Shown piece by piece: positions 7,409 to 15,582 of a stretch of 64,000 bases of DNA. This stretch comes from CAZYTM01 sp964649725. GTDB taxonomy: Bacteria; Desulfobacterota; Desulfuromonadia; Geobacterales; Geobacteraceae. The notes below the pieces were generated by a model. The model did no database searches and was not told where the DNA came from. It was given only the letters and a program-made list of their open reading frames with translations. Position 1 is the stretch's first letter. The number at the start of each line of letters is the position of its first letter. The position numbers and the translations under genes were made by a program. The DNA is taken from positions 124,001-188,000 of the forward strand of contig CAZYTM010000002.1 in the NCBI GenBank assembly GCA_964649725.1. Reading direction: 5' to 3'.

Positions 7409-7529
7409 ATGGTTTAAAGCCGATCTTCCGCTTCTTCGGCTCTGCCGGCGCCAGCAACTGCCGGATGGCATCGAACACCACCTTGAACTGCTGGTCATGC
7501 CTGGGATTGTGAGATTCCAATTTGGAATC
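7407..7529 (-). pseudogene. C-terminal remnant of an ORF6N-type DNA-binding protein
   Basis: Read on the minus strand, the frame gives HDQQFKVVFDAIRQLLAP and then a basic end, KKRKIGFKP, before a TGA at 7409-7407. This matches the C-terminal signature (DQQF.VVF.AIR.L) of ORF6N-domain proteins as I remember them. An in-frame stop at 7532-7530 closes it on the 5' side, so the ORF6N domain itself is gone. ORF6N and BRO genes belong to the same mobile-element gene pool, which fits the neighbour. Confidence 0.5.
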
Positions 7530-7531
7530 TC
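7511..7531. repeat. Perfect 21-bp palindrome, operator-like
   Basis: GAGATTCCAA, one base, TTGGAATCTC: ten-base arms with a single central base and no mismatch. It lies 40 to 60 bases downstream of the second leader copy on the minus strand. It could be a repressor site or a short cruciform; no U-run follows on either strand. Confidence 0.55.
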
Positions 7532-7544
7532 AAAGATGCGTTTC

Positions 7545-7603
7545 AGGGGTAAATTGCAGAAAAATCACCCCATCTTACTGCAACGTGGCGCATCGAAAGT
7601 CAA
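7545..7603 (-). repeat. Duplicated leader, copy b
   Basis: This is the diverged second copy of the 7296-7355 leader. On the minus strand it also begins with TTGACT (7603-7598), followed by TAAGAT at 7577-7572, but with a 20-base spacer, so promoter strength is doubtful. Confidence 0.4.
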
Positions 7604-7643
7604 CACCTGACGAACTCCCCTGGAGAGAGGCTGCGGCAAAAAC

Positions 7644-7675
7644 AAAAAAGACCCGGCAGTCATCTGCTGAGTCTT
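7644..7675 (-). terminator. Intrinsic terminator of the tRNA-Gly gene
   Basis: On the minus strand AAGACTCAGCAG pairs with CTGCCGGGTCTT (one mismatch, one G-U) around a four-base loop, followed by TTTTTTGTTTTT. It begins about ten bases after the tRNA 3' end. Confidence 0.8.
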
Positions 7676-7684
7676 TGTATTTCT

Positions 7685-7759
<75 letters not shown>

Positions 7760-7798
7760 ATTAGGAATATAATTTTTAGCCTATCGCCGCCTTGATTG

Positions 7799-9121
7799 TC
7801 AACAGTTTTTCTTGAGAAATAGCTCTGCTGCAGCCTTGCTTGCAACCTCACCAGACTGTTCACCCCTTCTCAGCAGCCGCTGCGCCGCCCCGACCGCAGG
7901 CCCGGCTGATATGCCCAATAGTTGCATAATCTCAGCGCCGGTGAGAAACAGGTCACCGCTGGTGCTCTGATATTCGCCGTAATAGTAGTCAAAGAGATAG
8001 CGGCCTGCTGCCGCGGAAATCTTCCCTGCTGCCAGTTCCAGCATGATCATCGCCGGCCCGGCAGCTTCGTTGTCACGAAAAAACCGAAAAACGGCTCGGG
8101 GGGAAGAACTCCTTGCCAACTGCGACAACTCTTCCCCCCATTGCTGCACCAGCATCCCCAGCAGCCGGCGGGTCTGGTTCCCCAGCCGGAGCCGCTCGGC
8201 AACTATCGGCACGATCACATCCAGTTGCGCGGAGCGGAGAAAGAGCGCCAGCTTGAGCAGCGTAAGGAGCGTTATGCCCGCCTCTGTCTCCTGCCGTAAT
8301 CTCCCCAGCAGTGCCGGCGCATGCTCCGGCAACCGGGCTGCCAACGACTCTTGCAACCCTTCACAACCGGCCGCCTCACTGGCTCCCCGGGCAACAGTCT
8401 GATCGTCCATGGGGGGGAGCAGATGCGCCAGCAGACCAGCCTGTTGCAGCCGGGTGAGGGAGTCTGCCACCCCCGGCTCTGCCAACAGCAGCATGAATTC
8501 ATCGCGCCGCCGCTCCGGGGTGACTCTGGCGAGGAGTGCCGCCTCTGCCTGGATCATCTCTCTGGTAGCAGTATCGATGCTGAAGCCTAAAGTAGCTGCC
8601 AGCCTGTACCCCCGCAACAGACGGAGCGGATCGGCCTGAAAAGTGTCGTTTGCACAGGCGCGCAGAATGCCTGCAGCCAGGTCAGCCTGGCCGAAGAGCG
8701 GGTCGATGATGGCAGAGCCGGCTGCGCTCATCTCGCAGGCGATGGCATTCACCGTAAAGTCGCGCCGGGGGAGGTCTGTTAGAATTGACCCCCCTTGCAG
8801 CGGAGTAAAATCGTAGCTATAGACGACCCCATGCTTCCGGACCACCACCCTGGCATGCCGGCGCAGTTCGTCGAGCCAGAAGAAAGTCCCGCCAGCCCCT
8901 TTGGCAAAGCTTCGAAGCAGATCTTCCTCGATAGCGCTCAGTGCAAAATCGAGGTCACGACTCACCTTGCCGAGCAAGTTGTCCCGCACCGCTCCACCGA
9001 CCAGATAGAGCTTGCTGCCAGCAGCCTCAACCGATCGACAGAGCAGTCTGACCGTTTCTCCAGCCATTATATCCTGCAGTTGAAATCCCATATCATCCAG
9101 TCTACCCGCATCTCGCTTCAT
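7799..9121 (-). CDS. Poly(A) polymerase / CCA-adding nucleotidyltransferase family protein
   Basis: The class II nucleotidyltransferase head is clear: YLVGGAVRDNLLGKVSRDLD, then RRDFTVNAIAC and an RLLRGYRLAATLGF segment, followed by a helical RNA-binding region, about 440 residues in total. The family adds A residues or the CCA end to RNA 3' ends in the cytoplasm. Which of the two activities applies cannot be decided from sequence alone. It lies directly upstream of tRNA-Gly on the same strand. The ATG at 9121 follows the flgM terminator U-run with no visible ribosome-binding site. An in-frame ATG at 9091 (MGFQLQ), after a weak GGAT, may be the true start. Confidence 0.85.
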   Translation of the reverse strand: MKRDAGRLDDMGFQLQDIMAGETVRLLCRSVEAAGSKLYLVGGAVRDNLLGKVSRDLDFALSAIEEDLLRSFAKGAGGTFFWLDELRRHARVVVRKHGVVYSYDFTPLQGGSILTDLPRRDFTVNAIACEMSAAGSAIIDPLFGQADLAAGILRACANDTFQADPLRLLRGYRLAATLGFSIDTATREMIQAEAALLARVTPERRRDEFMLLLAEPGVADSLTRLQQAGLLAHLLPPMDDQTVARGASEAAGCEGLQESLAARLPEHAPALLGRLRQETEAGITLLTLLKLALFLRSAQLDVIVPIVAERLRLGNQTRRLLGMLVQQWGEELSQLARSSSPRAVFRFFRDNEAAGPAMIMLELAAGKISAAAGRYLFDYYYGEYQSTSGDLFLTGAEIMQLLGISAGPAVGAAQRLLRRGEQSGEVASKAAAELFLKKNC

Positions 9122-9127
9122 GGCAAC

Positions 9128-9152
9128 AAAAAAGCCCGCGCAGGCGGGCTTT
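9128..9152 (-). terminator. Intrinsic terminator after flgM
   Basis: AAAGCCCGC and GCGGGCTTT form a nine-base stem around a four-base loop (9131-9152). On the minus strand the right arm runs into six T residues. Confidence 0.85.
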
Positions 9153-9181
9153 GATTACAAAAGGCTGTATCTATCTACTGC

Positions 9182-9481
9182 TCATCTCTTTTTCCGCAGC
9201 ATCTTCTCTGCCACCGCCCTGCTGTCGACCTGATACTGACCGGCATCGATACGTGCCTTGATTTCAGCGACCTTATCCTCCCGCATATCAGGAAGGCTCT
9301 CCAGCAAGGTACGTAACTTCATCGCCTGCTCGACATTTTGCGACAGTTGCAGCTTATCGGCACTATCTTCCAGTGCTTTGGCGGCACCACTGTCACGCTT
9401 TAGCTGCTTTGCATCTCTTTTATCTTTAGTTGTCTTTACAGGCTCCAGCTGGGGCGGGGGCTTCAGCTCGTCAATCTTCAT
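9182..9481 (-). CDS. flgM: Anti-sigma-28 factor FlgM
   Basis: This small, charged protein (99 aa) has the FlgM C-terminal pattern: EQAMKLRTLLESLPDMREDK, then ARIDAGQYQVDSRAVAEKML. FlgM holds the flagellar sigma factor FliA until the hook-basal body is complete and is then exported. I start at MKIDEL (9481), with AGGA about ten bases upstream; an in-frame start at 9508 would add nine residues. It lies 60 bp after gph on the same strand, away from any flagellar gene in this window. A terminator follows. Confidence 0.88.
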   Translation of the reverse strand: MKIDELKPPPQLEPVKTTKDKRDAKQLKRDSGAAKALEDSADKLQLSQNVEQAMKLRTLLESLPDMREDKVAEIKARIDAGQYQVDSRAVAEKMLRKKR

Positions 9482-9541
9482 GGCAGTATTTCCTCGTCTC
9501 GCTTCCATGTAGTACTTATTCGGACGAATTCTAACATAACT

Positions 9542-10210
9542 TTAGCAAGAACTGTTCCTGTCCAGACAATGAACAATCATATCCAGAATTGCCAAAGCAC
9601 TCTCCACCCGGAAATCGGCTTCTGCCAGCTCTGCCTCGCTGCCATAGCCGTAACAGCAGCCGATGGTCGTGACCGCTGCAGCTTTGCCGGAAATAAAGTC
9701 GTTGCTACTGTCCCCCACCAGGAGAGTCTCCGCAGGGGTCAGCGAAAAACGCTCCATGATTGTCAGCACCGGCAGAGGGGAGGGTTTGCGCTCCGGCAGC
9801 GAGTCAGCACCGAGTATGGCAGCGAAGTAGTCTGCCAGGCCGAGCTGCTGCAGCAGCAGGCGACAGTGCCCTTCATCCTTGTTGGAGAGGAGTGCCAGCT
9901 GGTAGCCGGCCTGCTGCAGAGAGGGTAAAAGTTCGGCGACTCCGGGGTAGAGCCTGGTATGGTCGGCGATATGGAGCATGTTGTAATCGAGAAAGAGTGG
10001 CAAAGCCTGATCCACCAGCTGGGCCGATGCGTCATCACCCAAAGCCAGCTGCACCAGGTTGCGCGCCCCCTGGCCGATCATGGTGCGGATCTCGGCCTTA
10101 CTGCGCAATGGCCGGTCGAAGCTGGCCAGCATGAAATTGACCGCCTCGGTCAGGTCATCCAGGGAGTCGATCAGAGTCCCGTCCAGGTCGAAAATTATCA
10201 GTTTTATCAT
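9542..10210 (-). CDS. gph: Phosphoglycolate phosphatase-type HAD hydrolase
   Basis: 222-aa haloacid-dehalogenase protein: motif I DLDGTLIDS near the N-terminus, motif II LLSNKDEG, then KPSPLPVL and motif IV LLVGDSSNDF, with a helical cap between motifs I and II. The pattern fits Gph, which removes phosphate from 2-phosphoglycolate formed during DNA repair; the exact substrate is inferred. It is transcribed after guaA, separated by a 118-bp repeat element, and precedes flgM. Confidence 0.85.
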   Translation of the reverse strand: MIKLIIFDLDGTLIDSLDDLTEAVNFMLASFDRPLRSKAEIRTMIGQGARNLVQLALGDDASAQLVDQALPLFLDYNMLHIADHTRLYPGVAELLPSLQQAGYQLALLSNKDEGHCRLLLQQLGLADYFAAILGADSLPERKPSPLPVLTIMERFSLTPAETLLVGDSSNDFISGKAAAVTTIGCCYGYGSEAELAEADFRVESALAILDMIVHCLDRNSSC

Positions 10211-10247
10211 CGGATGTCAGTCCATCTGCCATGCTGAAAATAACAAA

Positions 10248-10365
10248 GGGACGAGATTTTTTCGTCATGGCAAGGCTGTCAAGAGAATGGGCGGAGACGT
10301 AGCAGCGCTACGTCGCACAACCGTTCTCGAAGACTTACGCAGCCAGGGCGGAAAAGGCTCGTCCC
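10248..10365. repeat. 118-bp palindromic intergenic element, copy 1 (after guaA)
   Basis: The outer arms GGGACGAG (10248-10255) and CTCGTCCC (10358-10365) are perfect complements. Inside lie further paired blocks (TTTTCGTCATGGC against GCCAGGGCGGAAAA, and GAGAA against TTCTC) and a central GACGTAGC/GCTACGTC hairpin. The copy at 11966-12084 shares single-stranded blocks (AAGGCTGTCAA, GACTTACGC, CGCACA) while several helix arms differ in a compensating way. It starts three bases after the guaA stop. Confidence 0.85.
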
Positions 10366-10368
10366 GTT

Positions 10369-11931
10369 TTACTCCCATTCGATGGTGGCCGGTGGTTTTG
10401 AGGATACATCATAAACCACCCGGTTCACCCCCTTAACCTCGTTGATGATCCGGTTGCTGATCCTGGCCAGTTCTTCGTAGGGGAGCTGATACCAGCCGGC
10501 GGTCATGAAATCCCTGGTCTCCACCGCCCGCAGGGCGACTACATATTCGTAGGTGCGGCCATCCCCCATCACCCCGACGCTTTTCACCGGCAGGAAGACG
10601 GCAAAGGCCTGGCTGATCTTCTCGTAATGGCCGGTGGCATAGAGCTCTTCAATATAGATGGCATCTGCGCGGCGGAGGATATCGGCATACTCCTTCTTCA
10701 CCTCCCCCAGGATCCTCACCCCGAGCCCGGGACCAGGGAATGGGTGACGCCAGACCATCTGCCGGGGGAGACCGAGCTCCTCACCGATGGCCCGCACTTC
10801 GTCCTTGAATAGTTCCCGCAGCGGTTCCAGGAGCTTCAGCTGCATATGCTCCGGCAGACCGCCTACATTGTGGTGGCTCTTGATGTTATGCGCCTTGCCG
10901 GTCTTGGCCCCGGCCGACTCGATCACATCAGGGTAGATGGTCCCCTGGGCGAGCCAGCGGGCATCGGCGAGCTTCCGTGATTCCTCTTCGAATATCTCCA
11001 CAAAGAGGTTGCCGATGATCTTCCGTTTCCGCTCCGGATCAGCCTCGCCGGCCAGAGCTGCAAGGAACCGCTCCTCGGCATCGACCCTGAGCACCTTCAC
11101 CCCCAGGTTCTTGGCAAAGGTCGCCATCACCTGGTCCCCCTCCCCCAGACGGAGCAGGCCGTTATCGACAAAGACGCAGTTGAGCTGATCCCCTATGGCA
11201 CGGTGGATGAGCGCCGCAGCCACCGACGAATCGACCCCGCCGGAGAGGCCGAGGATCACCTCTTCACCCCCTACCTGCTCCCGGATCCGCGCCACTGCAT
11301 CGTCGATTATCTGGCCCGGGGTCCATCTTCCGGAACAACCGCAGATCTTCCGGACAAAGGTATCGATGAGGATCTCCCCGCGCGGGGTATGATTAACCTC
11401 GGGATGGAACTGCACCCCGTAAAGCCGGCGCGAGCTCTCCTGGATCGCACAGACCGGAGCATTGGCAGTCGCTGCGACCACCTCGAAACCGGTCGGCACC
11501 CTGGCTACATGGTCACCATGGCTCATCCAGACCGGACTGGCCCCTTCGACAAAGAAGCCGTCGAATAGCGGCCCTGGCCGGCCGACTGCAGCGAGGTCAG
11601 CATGACCGAACTCCCGTTTGCCGGCCGGTATTACCTCGCCGCCGAAGTGCCGGCTCATCAGCTGCATGCCGTAACAGATACCGAGCACCGGCACCCCCAG
11701 CTCGAAGATCTCTTCGGCCACGGCCGGAGCCCCCTCTTCATAGACCGATTTGGGGCCACCGGAGAGGATAATCCCGGTCGGAGCAAAGGCACGGACTGCG
11801 GCAAGTTCCATATCGAAGGGGTGGAGTTCGCAATAGACATGCGCCTCCCTCACCCGGCGGGCTATCAGCTGGGTATACTGGGAGCCGAAATCGAGGATAA
11901 GGATCTTTTCACTATGGATATCGCTGCTCAT
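10369..11931 (-). CDS. guaA: GMP synthase (glutamine-hydrolysing)
   Basis: The 520-aa enzyme has a class I glutamine amidotransferase domain with the GICYGMQ nucleophile segment and VQFHPEV for the catalytic His/Glu, then a PP-loop synthetase domain with LGLSGGVDSSV, and the GuaA dimerisation end finishing PPATIEWE. It converts XMP to GMP with glutamine and ATP. It lies downstream of guaB on the same strand with a 119-bp repeat element between them, so the two steps of GMP synthesis are adjacent. Confidence 0.98.
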   Translation of the reverse strand: MSSDIHSEKILILDFGSQYTQLIARRVREAHVYCELHPFDMELAAVRAFAPTGIILSGGPKSVYEEGAPAVAEEIFELGVPVLGICYGMQLMSRHFGGEVIPAGKREFGHADLAAVGRPGPLFDGFFVEGASPVWMSHGDHVARVPTGFEVVAATANAPVCAIQESSRRLYGVQFHPEVNHTPRGEILIDTFVRKICGCSGRWTPGQIIDDAVARIREQVGGEEVILGLSGGVDSSVAAALIHRAIGDQLNCVFVDNGLLRLGEGDQVMATFAKNLGVKVLRVDAEERFLAALAGEADPERKRKIIGNLFVEIFEEESRKLADARWLAQGTIYPDVIESAGAKTGKAHNIKSHHNVGGLPEHMQLKLLEPLRELFKDEVRAIGEELGLPRQMVWRHPFPGPGLGVRILGEVKKEYADILRRADAIYIEELYATGHYEKISQAFAVFLPVKSVGVMGDGRTYEYVVALRAVETRDFMTAGWYQLPYEELARISNRIINEVKGVNRVVYDVSSKPPATIEWE

Positions 11932-11965
11932 TTGGTTTATTCCTAGGTTTATGGGGGTGAGTAAA

Positions 11966-12084
11966 GAAACGCGGGATTTTTCGTCCTGACAAGGCTGTCA
12001 AAGGGTTGCACGGAGGCGTAGCAACGCTACGCCGCACACGCAAGCCTGCTGACTTACGCCGTCAGGGCGGAAAAGAACCGTTTC
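11966..12084. repeat. 119-bp palindromic intergenic element, copy 2 (after guaB)
   Basis: This is homologous to 10248-10365. Its outer arms are GAAACG and CGTTTC, its middle arms CCTGAC and GTCAGG and its core hairpin GGCGTAGC/GCTACGCC. The arms differ from copy 1 but still pair, while loop-side blocks are the same. It begins one base after the guaB stop codon, in the same orientation relative to transcription as copy 1. Confidence 0.85.
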
Positions 12085-13557
12085 CTAGTTGCCGCTGCCG
12101 CGGTAGTTCGGCGCTTCCTTGGTAATCGTCACATCATGCACATGGGACTCCTTCAGCCCGGCACCGGTGATCTTCAGGAAACGCCCCTTCTCCTTCAGCT
12201 CCGGGATTCCGACACAGCCGGTATACCCCATCCCTGCCTTGAGCCCGCCGATAAGCTGGTGGATATTGGTCGACAATGCTCCGCGCAGCGGCACCATCCC
12301 TTCGATCCCTTCCGGCACCAGCTTCACTTCGCTCTCCACATCCCCCTGGAAATAGCGGTCCTTGCTCCCATCTTTCATGGCACCGATGGAGCCCATGCCT
12401 CGATAGCTCTTGTAGGCCCGCCCCTGGTAGAGGATGGTGTCGCCAGGTGACTCTTCGGTACCGGCAAAGAGGGAGCCGATCATCACCACATCCGCCCCGG
12501 CAGCAACCGCCTTGGTAATATCGCCGGAATACTTGACCCCGCCATCGGCGATGATCGCCACCCCATGCTGCTGCGCTACCTTGGCGCAGTTGCTGATGGC
12601 GGTTATCTGCGGCACACCGATCCCGGCCACCACCCTGGTGGTACAGATGGAACCTGGACCGATGCCGACCTTGATGGCATCGGCACCCGCCTTGATCAGC
12701 GCCTCGGCTGCCTCGGCAGTGGCGATATTGCCGGCCACCACTTCCAGCCCGGGGAAGTTCTGCTTGACGCTCCGCACCGCATCGATAACCCCCTGGGAGT
12801 GGCCATGGGCCGTATCGATGACGATCACGTCCACCCCGGCCTTGATGAGCGCCTCGATCCTCGCCTCCATGTCCGGAGTCGGTCCTACCGCGGCCCCGAC
12901 CCGCAGCCGGCCAAGACTGTCCTTGCAGGCGTTCGGGTACTTCTTCACCTTTTCGATATCCTTGATGGTGATCAACCCCTTCAGGAAGCGGTCGTCATCC
13001 ACCACCAGCAGCTTCTCCACCCGGGTATGCTTCAAATGCTCCTTTGCCTCTTCCAGAGTGGTCCCGACCGCCACGGTGACCAGATTACGCTTGGTCATCC
13101 GGGCCGAAATGGGGAGGTCGAGATCGGTCTCGAAACGGAGGTCGCGATTGGTCAGGATCCCGACCAGCTTGCCGTTGGCCTTGGTCACCGGCACCCCGGA
13201 GATCCGGTACTTGGCCATCATCTCCAGCGCCTCGCGGATCTTCTGCGTCGGCCGCATGGTGATCGGATCGACGATCATCCCTGACTCGCTCTTCTTCACC
13301 TTGTCCACCTCCAGCGCCTGATCAGCGATGGAGAGGTTCTTGTGGATGAAGCCGAGACCACCCTCCCTGGCCATGCAGATGGCGGTGCGGGCCTCGGTTA
13401 CCGTATCCATGGCCGCGCTCACCAACGGTATGTTCAGATTGATGCTCCTGGTGAGCCTGGTGGTCAGATCCACATCCCGGGGGAGGATCCGGGAGTGTGC
13501 CGGAAGGAGGAGTACATCGTCAAAGGTGAGACCTTCAATAAGAGTGTCATCCAGCAT
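12085..13557 (-). CDS. guaB: Inosine-5'-monophosphate dehydrogenase
   Basis: This 490-aa TIM-barrel enzyme carries two CBS domains (about residues 95-205). The catalytic loop reads GIGPGSICTTRVVAGIGVPQ with the active-site cysteine, and the C-terminus has the flap YRGMGSIGAM. It oxidises IMP to XMP with NAD+, the rate-limiting step of guanine nucleotide synthesis. It is first in the guaB-guaA-gph-flgM direction and has a candidate promoter at 13643-13671. Confidence 0.98.
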   Translation of the reverse strand: MLDDTLIEGLTFDDVLLLPAHSRILPRDVDLTTRLTRSINLNIPLVSAAMDTVTEARTAICMAREGGLGFIHKNLSIADQALEVDKVKKSESGMIVDPITMRPTQKIREALEMMAKYRISGVPVTKANGKLVGILTNRDLRFETDLDLPISARMTKRNLVTVAVGTTLEEAKEHLKHTRVEKLLVVDDDRFLKGLITIKDIEKVKKYPNACKDSLGRLRVGAAVGPTPDMEARIEALIKAGVDVIVIDTAHGHSQGVIDAVRSVKQNFPGLEVVAGNIATAEAAEALIKAGADAIKVGIGPGSICTTRVVAGIGVPQITAISNCAKVAQQHGVAIIADGGVKYSGDITKAVAAGADVVMIGSLFAGTEESPGDTILYQGRAYKSYRGMGSIGAMKDGSKDRYFQGDVESEVKLVPEGIEGMVPLRGALSTNIHQLIGGLKAGMGYTGCVGIPELKEKGRFLKITGAGLKESHVHDVTITKEAPNYRGSGN

Positions 13558-13642
13558 CGCATACTCCTTGTCATCTGCTGCCGCGGCAAAAGGCGCTGGG
13601 CGCTGTTGTTGTCGATTTTCTTCCGGTGGATATTAACCGATA

Positions 13643-13671
13643 AAATTAGTACAGGGGGCTACGTAAGTCAA
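13643..13671 (-). promoter_or_regulatory. Putative promoter of guaB
   Basis: On the minus strand TTGACT (13671-13666) is followed after 17 bases by TAATTT (13648-13643), about 85 bases upstream of the guaB ATG. The -10 match is weak. Confidence 0.4.
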
Positions 13672-13742
13672 GTTAAAAGGAGGAGGCAGGATAATACCGG
13701 GGTGACGCATTTCAACCGCTTTCACCCGGCAGCAGACTGACC

Positions 13743-14813
13743 TCAACCAGGAATAAACATCCTCCGCTCCCTGATCTTGTACAGGGCTGCCGAGATGAGC
13801 CTGATGGCATGCTGCAGGTCCCCCAGGGACAGGACCTCTACCGGGGTGTGCATGTAGCGGAGCGGAATCTTCACCAGTGCAGTGGCCACGCCGCCACGGG
13901 AAATCTGCATAACGTTGGCATCGGTACCGGTAGCCCTGGGGATACCGGTAAACTGGACAGGTATGTTCTCCTGCGCTGCTGTCTCGGCCAATAGCTCGAA
14001 GAGAGCCGGGTTGATATTGGCGCCGCGCGGAAGGATCGGCCCATGTCCGAGCTTGACCTCGCCATTGTGCTTCTTCTCAACGTCCGGCTGATCGGTACAG
14101 AAATCGACCTCGACGCATATCCCTACATCCGGCCTGATATTGTAGGCGCTGGTGGTCCCGCCGCGCAGCCCGACCTCTTCCTGCACCGAAGAGACACCAA
14201 AGAGTTCGAGCGCCGGTTTAGACTCTCGCTGCGCGATTTCACGCAACACCTCTGCCACAACGAAACTGCCAGCCTTGTCATCGAAGCCGCGGGAGGTAAC
14301 CCGGTCCCCCTGCAGAGCTTGCAGATTCACGGCAAAGGTGATCGGGTCACCGACCCTGACAAATTCCGCTACCTCCTGCTGCGAACCGACACCGATATCT
14401 ATATACTGGCTGTCGAGTTTGGTCACCGTCTCCCTCTCCTTGGCCTCGATCAGATGTATCGGCTTTCGCCCGATAACTCCATGCACTCTTCCGTTACGCC
14501 CATGGATAACTATCCGCTGGCCAGGGGTGAGGTGCGGATCGACCCCGCCGATGGCGCCGAAATAGATAAACCCCTTGTCATCGATATATTTTACCTGAAA
14601 ACCTATTTCATCGGAATGTCCGATCAGCATCACCCGGGGGAGTGCAGAATCGCCACTGCCGAGCCGGCCGATGACATTGCCGAGCATGTCCTGCTCGACC
14701 TGGGCAAACGGCTCGATATATTTGCGGAATACCCGCTGGGCAGGCTGTTCGTAGCCGGAAGGGCTGGGTGCTGCCACCAGTTCACTGAGAAAATCGAAAG
14801 ACTCCTTGCGCAT
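13743..14813 (-). CDS. M42-family metallo-aminopeptidase
   Basis: The 356-aa protein has the metal ligands expected of M42 peptidases: the GHSDEIGF segment, GFDDKAGSF, SSVQEEVGLRG for the catalytic and bridging glutamates, and a C-terminal MHTPVEV histidine. M42 enzymes are large tetrahedral cytoplasmic aminopeptidases, sometimes labelled glutamyl aminopeptidase or endoglucanase. Substrate preference cannot be read here. It ends 185 bp upstream of guaB on the same strand and starts 75 bp after the bifunctional nuclease gene. Confidence 0.9.
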   Translation of the reverse strand: MRKESFDFLSELVAAPSPSGYEQPAQRVFRKYIEPFAQVEQDMLGNVIGRLGSGDSALPRVMLIGHSDEIGFQVKYIDDKGFIYFGAIGGVDPHLTPGQRIVIHGRNGRVHGVIGRKPIHLIEAKERETVTKLDSQYIDIGVGSQQEVAEFVRVGDPITFAVNLQALQGDRVTSRGFDDKAGSFVVAEVLREIAQRESKPALELFGVSSVQEEVGLRGGTTSAYNIRPDVGICVEVDFCTDQPDVEKKHNGEVKLGHGPILPRGANINPALFELLAETAAQENIPVQFTGIPRATGTDANVMQISRGGVATALVKIPLRYMHTPVEVLSLGDLQHAIRLISAALYKIRERRMFIPG

Positions 14814-14888
14814 CGCGCCTCCAGTAATGTTTGCCAGATGATCAGCTTGGTTTCGGATGGATCTATTTTAAATATCCTGTCGTCTCAG

Positions 14889-15389
14889 TTACATCGGGTA
14901 TTTCCCCAATGCGGACGGGTCGAGTTTGTCCAGATAGGCGGCAAATCGGCGGGCTGCAGTCTCCTGCGCTATGCCTTCATCACTCATTGCCTGGCTGGAG
15001 GCCTGCTCTATCACCGCTTCAGCCACCATCACTGGCAGACTGTTGCTGAGTGCGGTTACCAGTGCTTCGGCCGGCCGGACATCAATTCTTATCTCCTGGC
15101 CATCCCCTTTGAAGCTGACCGAAGCGCTGAACCTGCCGTCGTTCAGCCCGTCAATGGCGACCATAGCGACCTTCAGCCCCAGTTTCTCCAGCAGCGCGGC
15201 ATGCAATTCATTGCGCCCGGAGAGCCGCGCCGCATCCCGGCTGAGCAGTTCAGCAGCGATAGCGACTGCCTCGGCACTGCTCATCCAGACAGGGATCGAA
15301 TTGCCGTCCGCTGCATCGCGCAAGATTACCACAGGCTGCTCGGCCAGGTTGTCGATAGTGAAACCGTAAATCTTCATCTCCCGATACAT
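14889..15389 (-). CDS. Bifunctional nuclease (BFN, DUF151) family protein
   Basis: The 166-aa protein has the BFN-domain pattern: PVVILRDAADGNSIPVWM, ELLSRDAARLSG and IDVRPAEALVTAL. The founding plant proteins have DNase and RNase activity; the role of bacterial members is uncertain. The start at 15389 is preferred (GAGG five bases upstream); the frame is open to 15428, but that extension is encoded partly by the heptamer repeat array. miaB ends upstream on the same strand and the repeats separate them. Confidence 0.85.
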   Translation of the reverse strand: MYREMKIYGFTIDNLAEQPVVILRDAADGNSIPVWMSSAEAVAIAAELLSRDAARLSGRNELHAALLEKLGLKVAMVAIDGLNDGRFSASVSFKGDGQEIRIDVRPAEALVTALSNSLPVMVAEAVIEQASSQAMSDEGIAQETAARRFAAYLDKLDPSALGKYPM

Positions 15390-15415
15390 GCACACCTCAA
15401 TGTTGTCAATAATCA

Positions 15416-15499
15416 GCTCAAAGGTCAATGCTCAAAGCTCAAGGGTCAAAGGTCAATGTTCAAAGCTCAAAGCTCAAAGCTCAAAGCTCAAGGGTCAAA
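15416..15499. repeat. Heptanucleotide array A, 12 units
   Basis: Twelve contiguous 7-bp units on the + strand with consensus GCTCAAA or GGTCAAA, several identical. It lies immediately upstream of the bifunctional nuclease start, where that gene's leader would be. Confidence 0.9.
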
Positions 15500-15519
15500 G
15501 GAAACATCTGCTTCTTACT

Positions 15520-15582
15520 TTCATCTTTGAACCTTCAGCCTTGAGCTTTCAGCTTTCAGCCTTCAGCCTTCATCTTTCAGCC
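15520..15582. repeat. Heptanucleotide array B, 9 units, opposite orientation
   Basis: Nine contiguous 7-bp units on the + strand with consensus TTCAGCC, which is GGCTGAA on the minus strand and thus related to array A in inverted orientation. The miaB stop codon and its last four residues (RAER) lie inside the array. Confidence 0.9.

Noticed and set aside
1..7684. Integrase gene or second tRNA 3'-end copy for the island
   Set aside because: Neither was found on reading both strands; the island end may lie left of the window.
12434..13321. Long + strand frames opposite guaB
   Set aside because: They are mirror frames of a high-GC gene with unmistakable IMP dehydrogenase motifs.
14043..15530. 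Long open frame on the + strand (about 495 codons) antisense to the M42 peptidase and nuclease genes
   Set aside because: Both minus-strand genes have clear family motifs; the + frame shows none and crosses gene boundaries and repeat arrays.
15416..15582. Repeats beside miaB considered as CRISPR
   Set aside because: Units are 7 bp and contiguous without spacers, and no cas genes are present.
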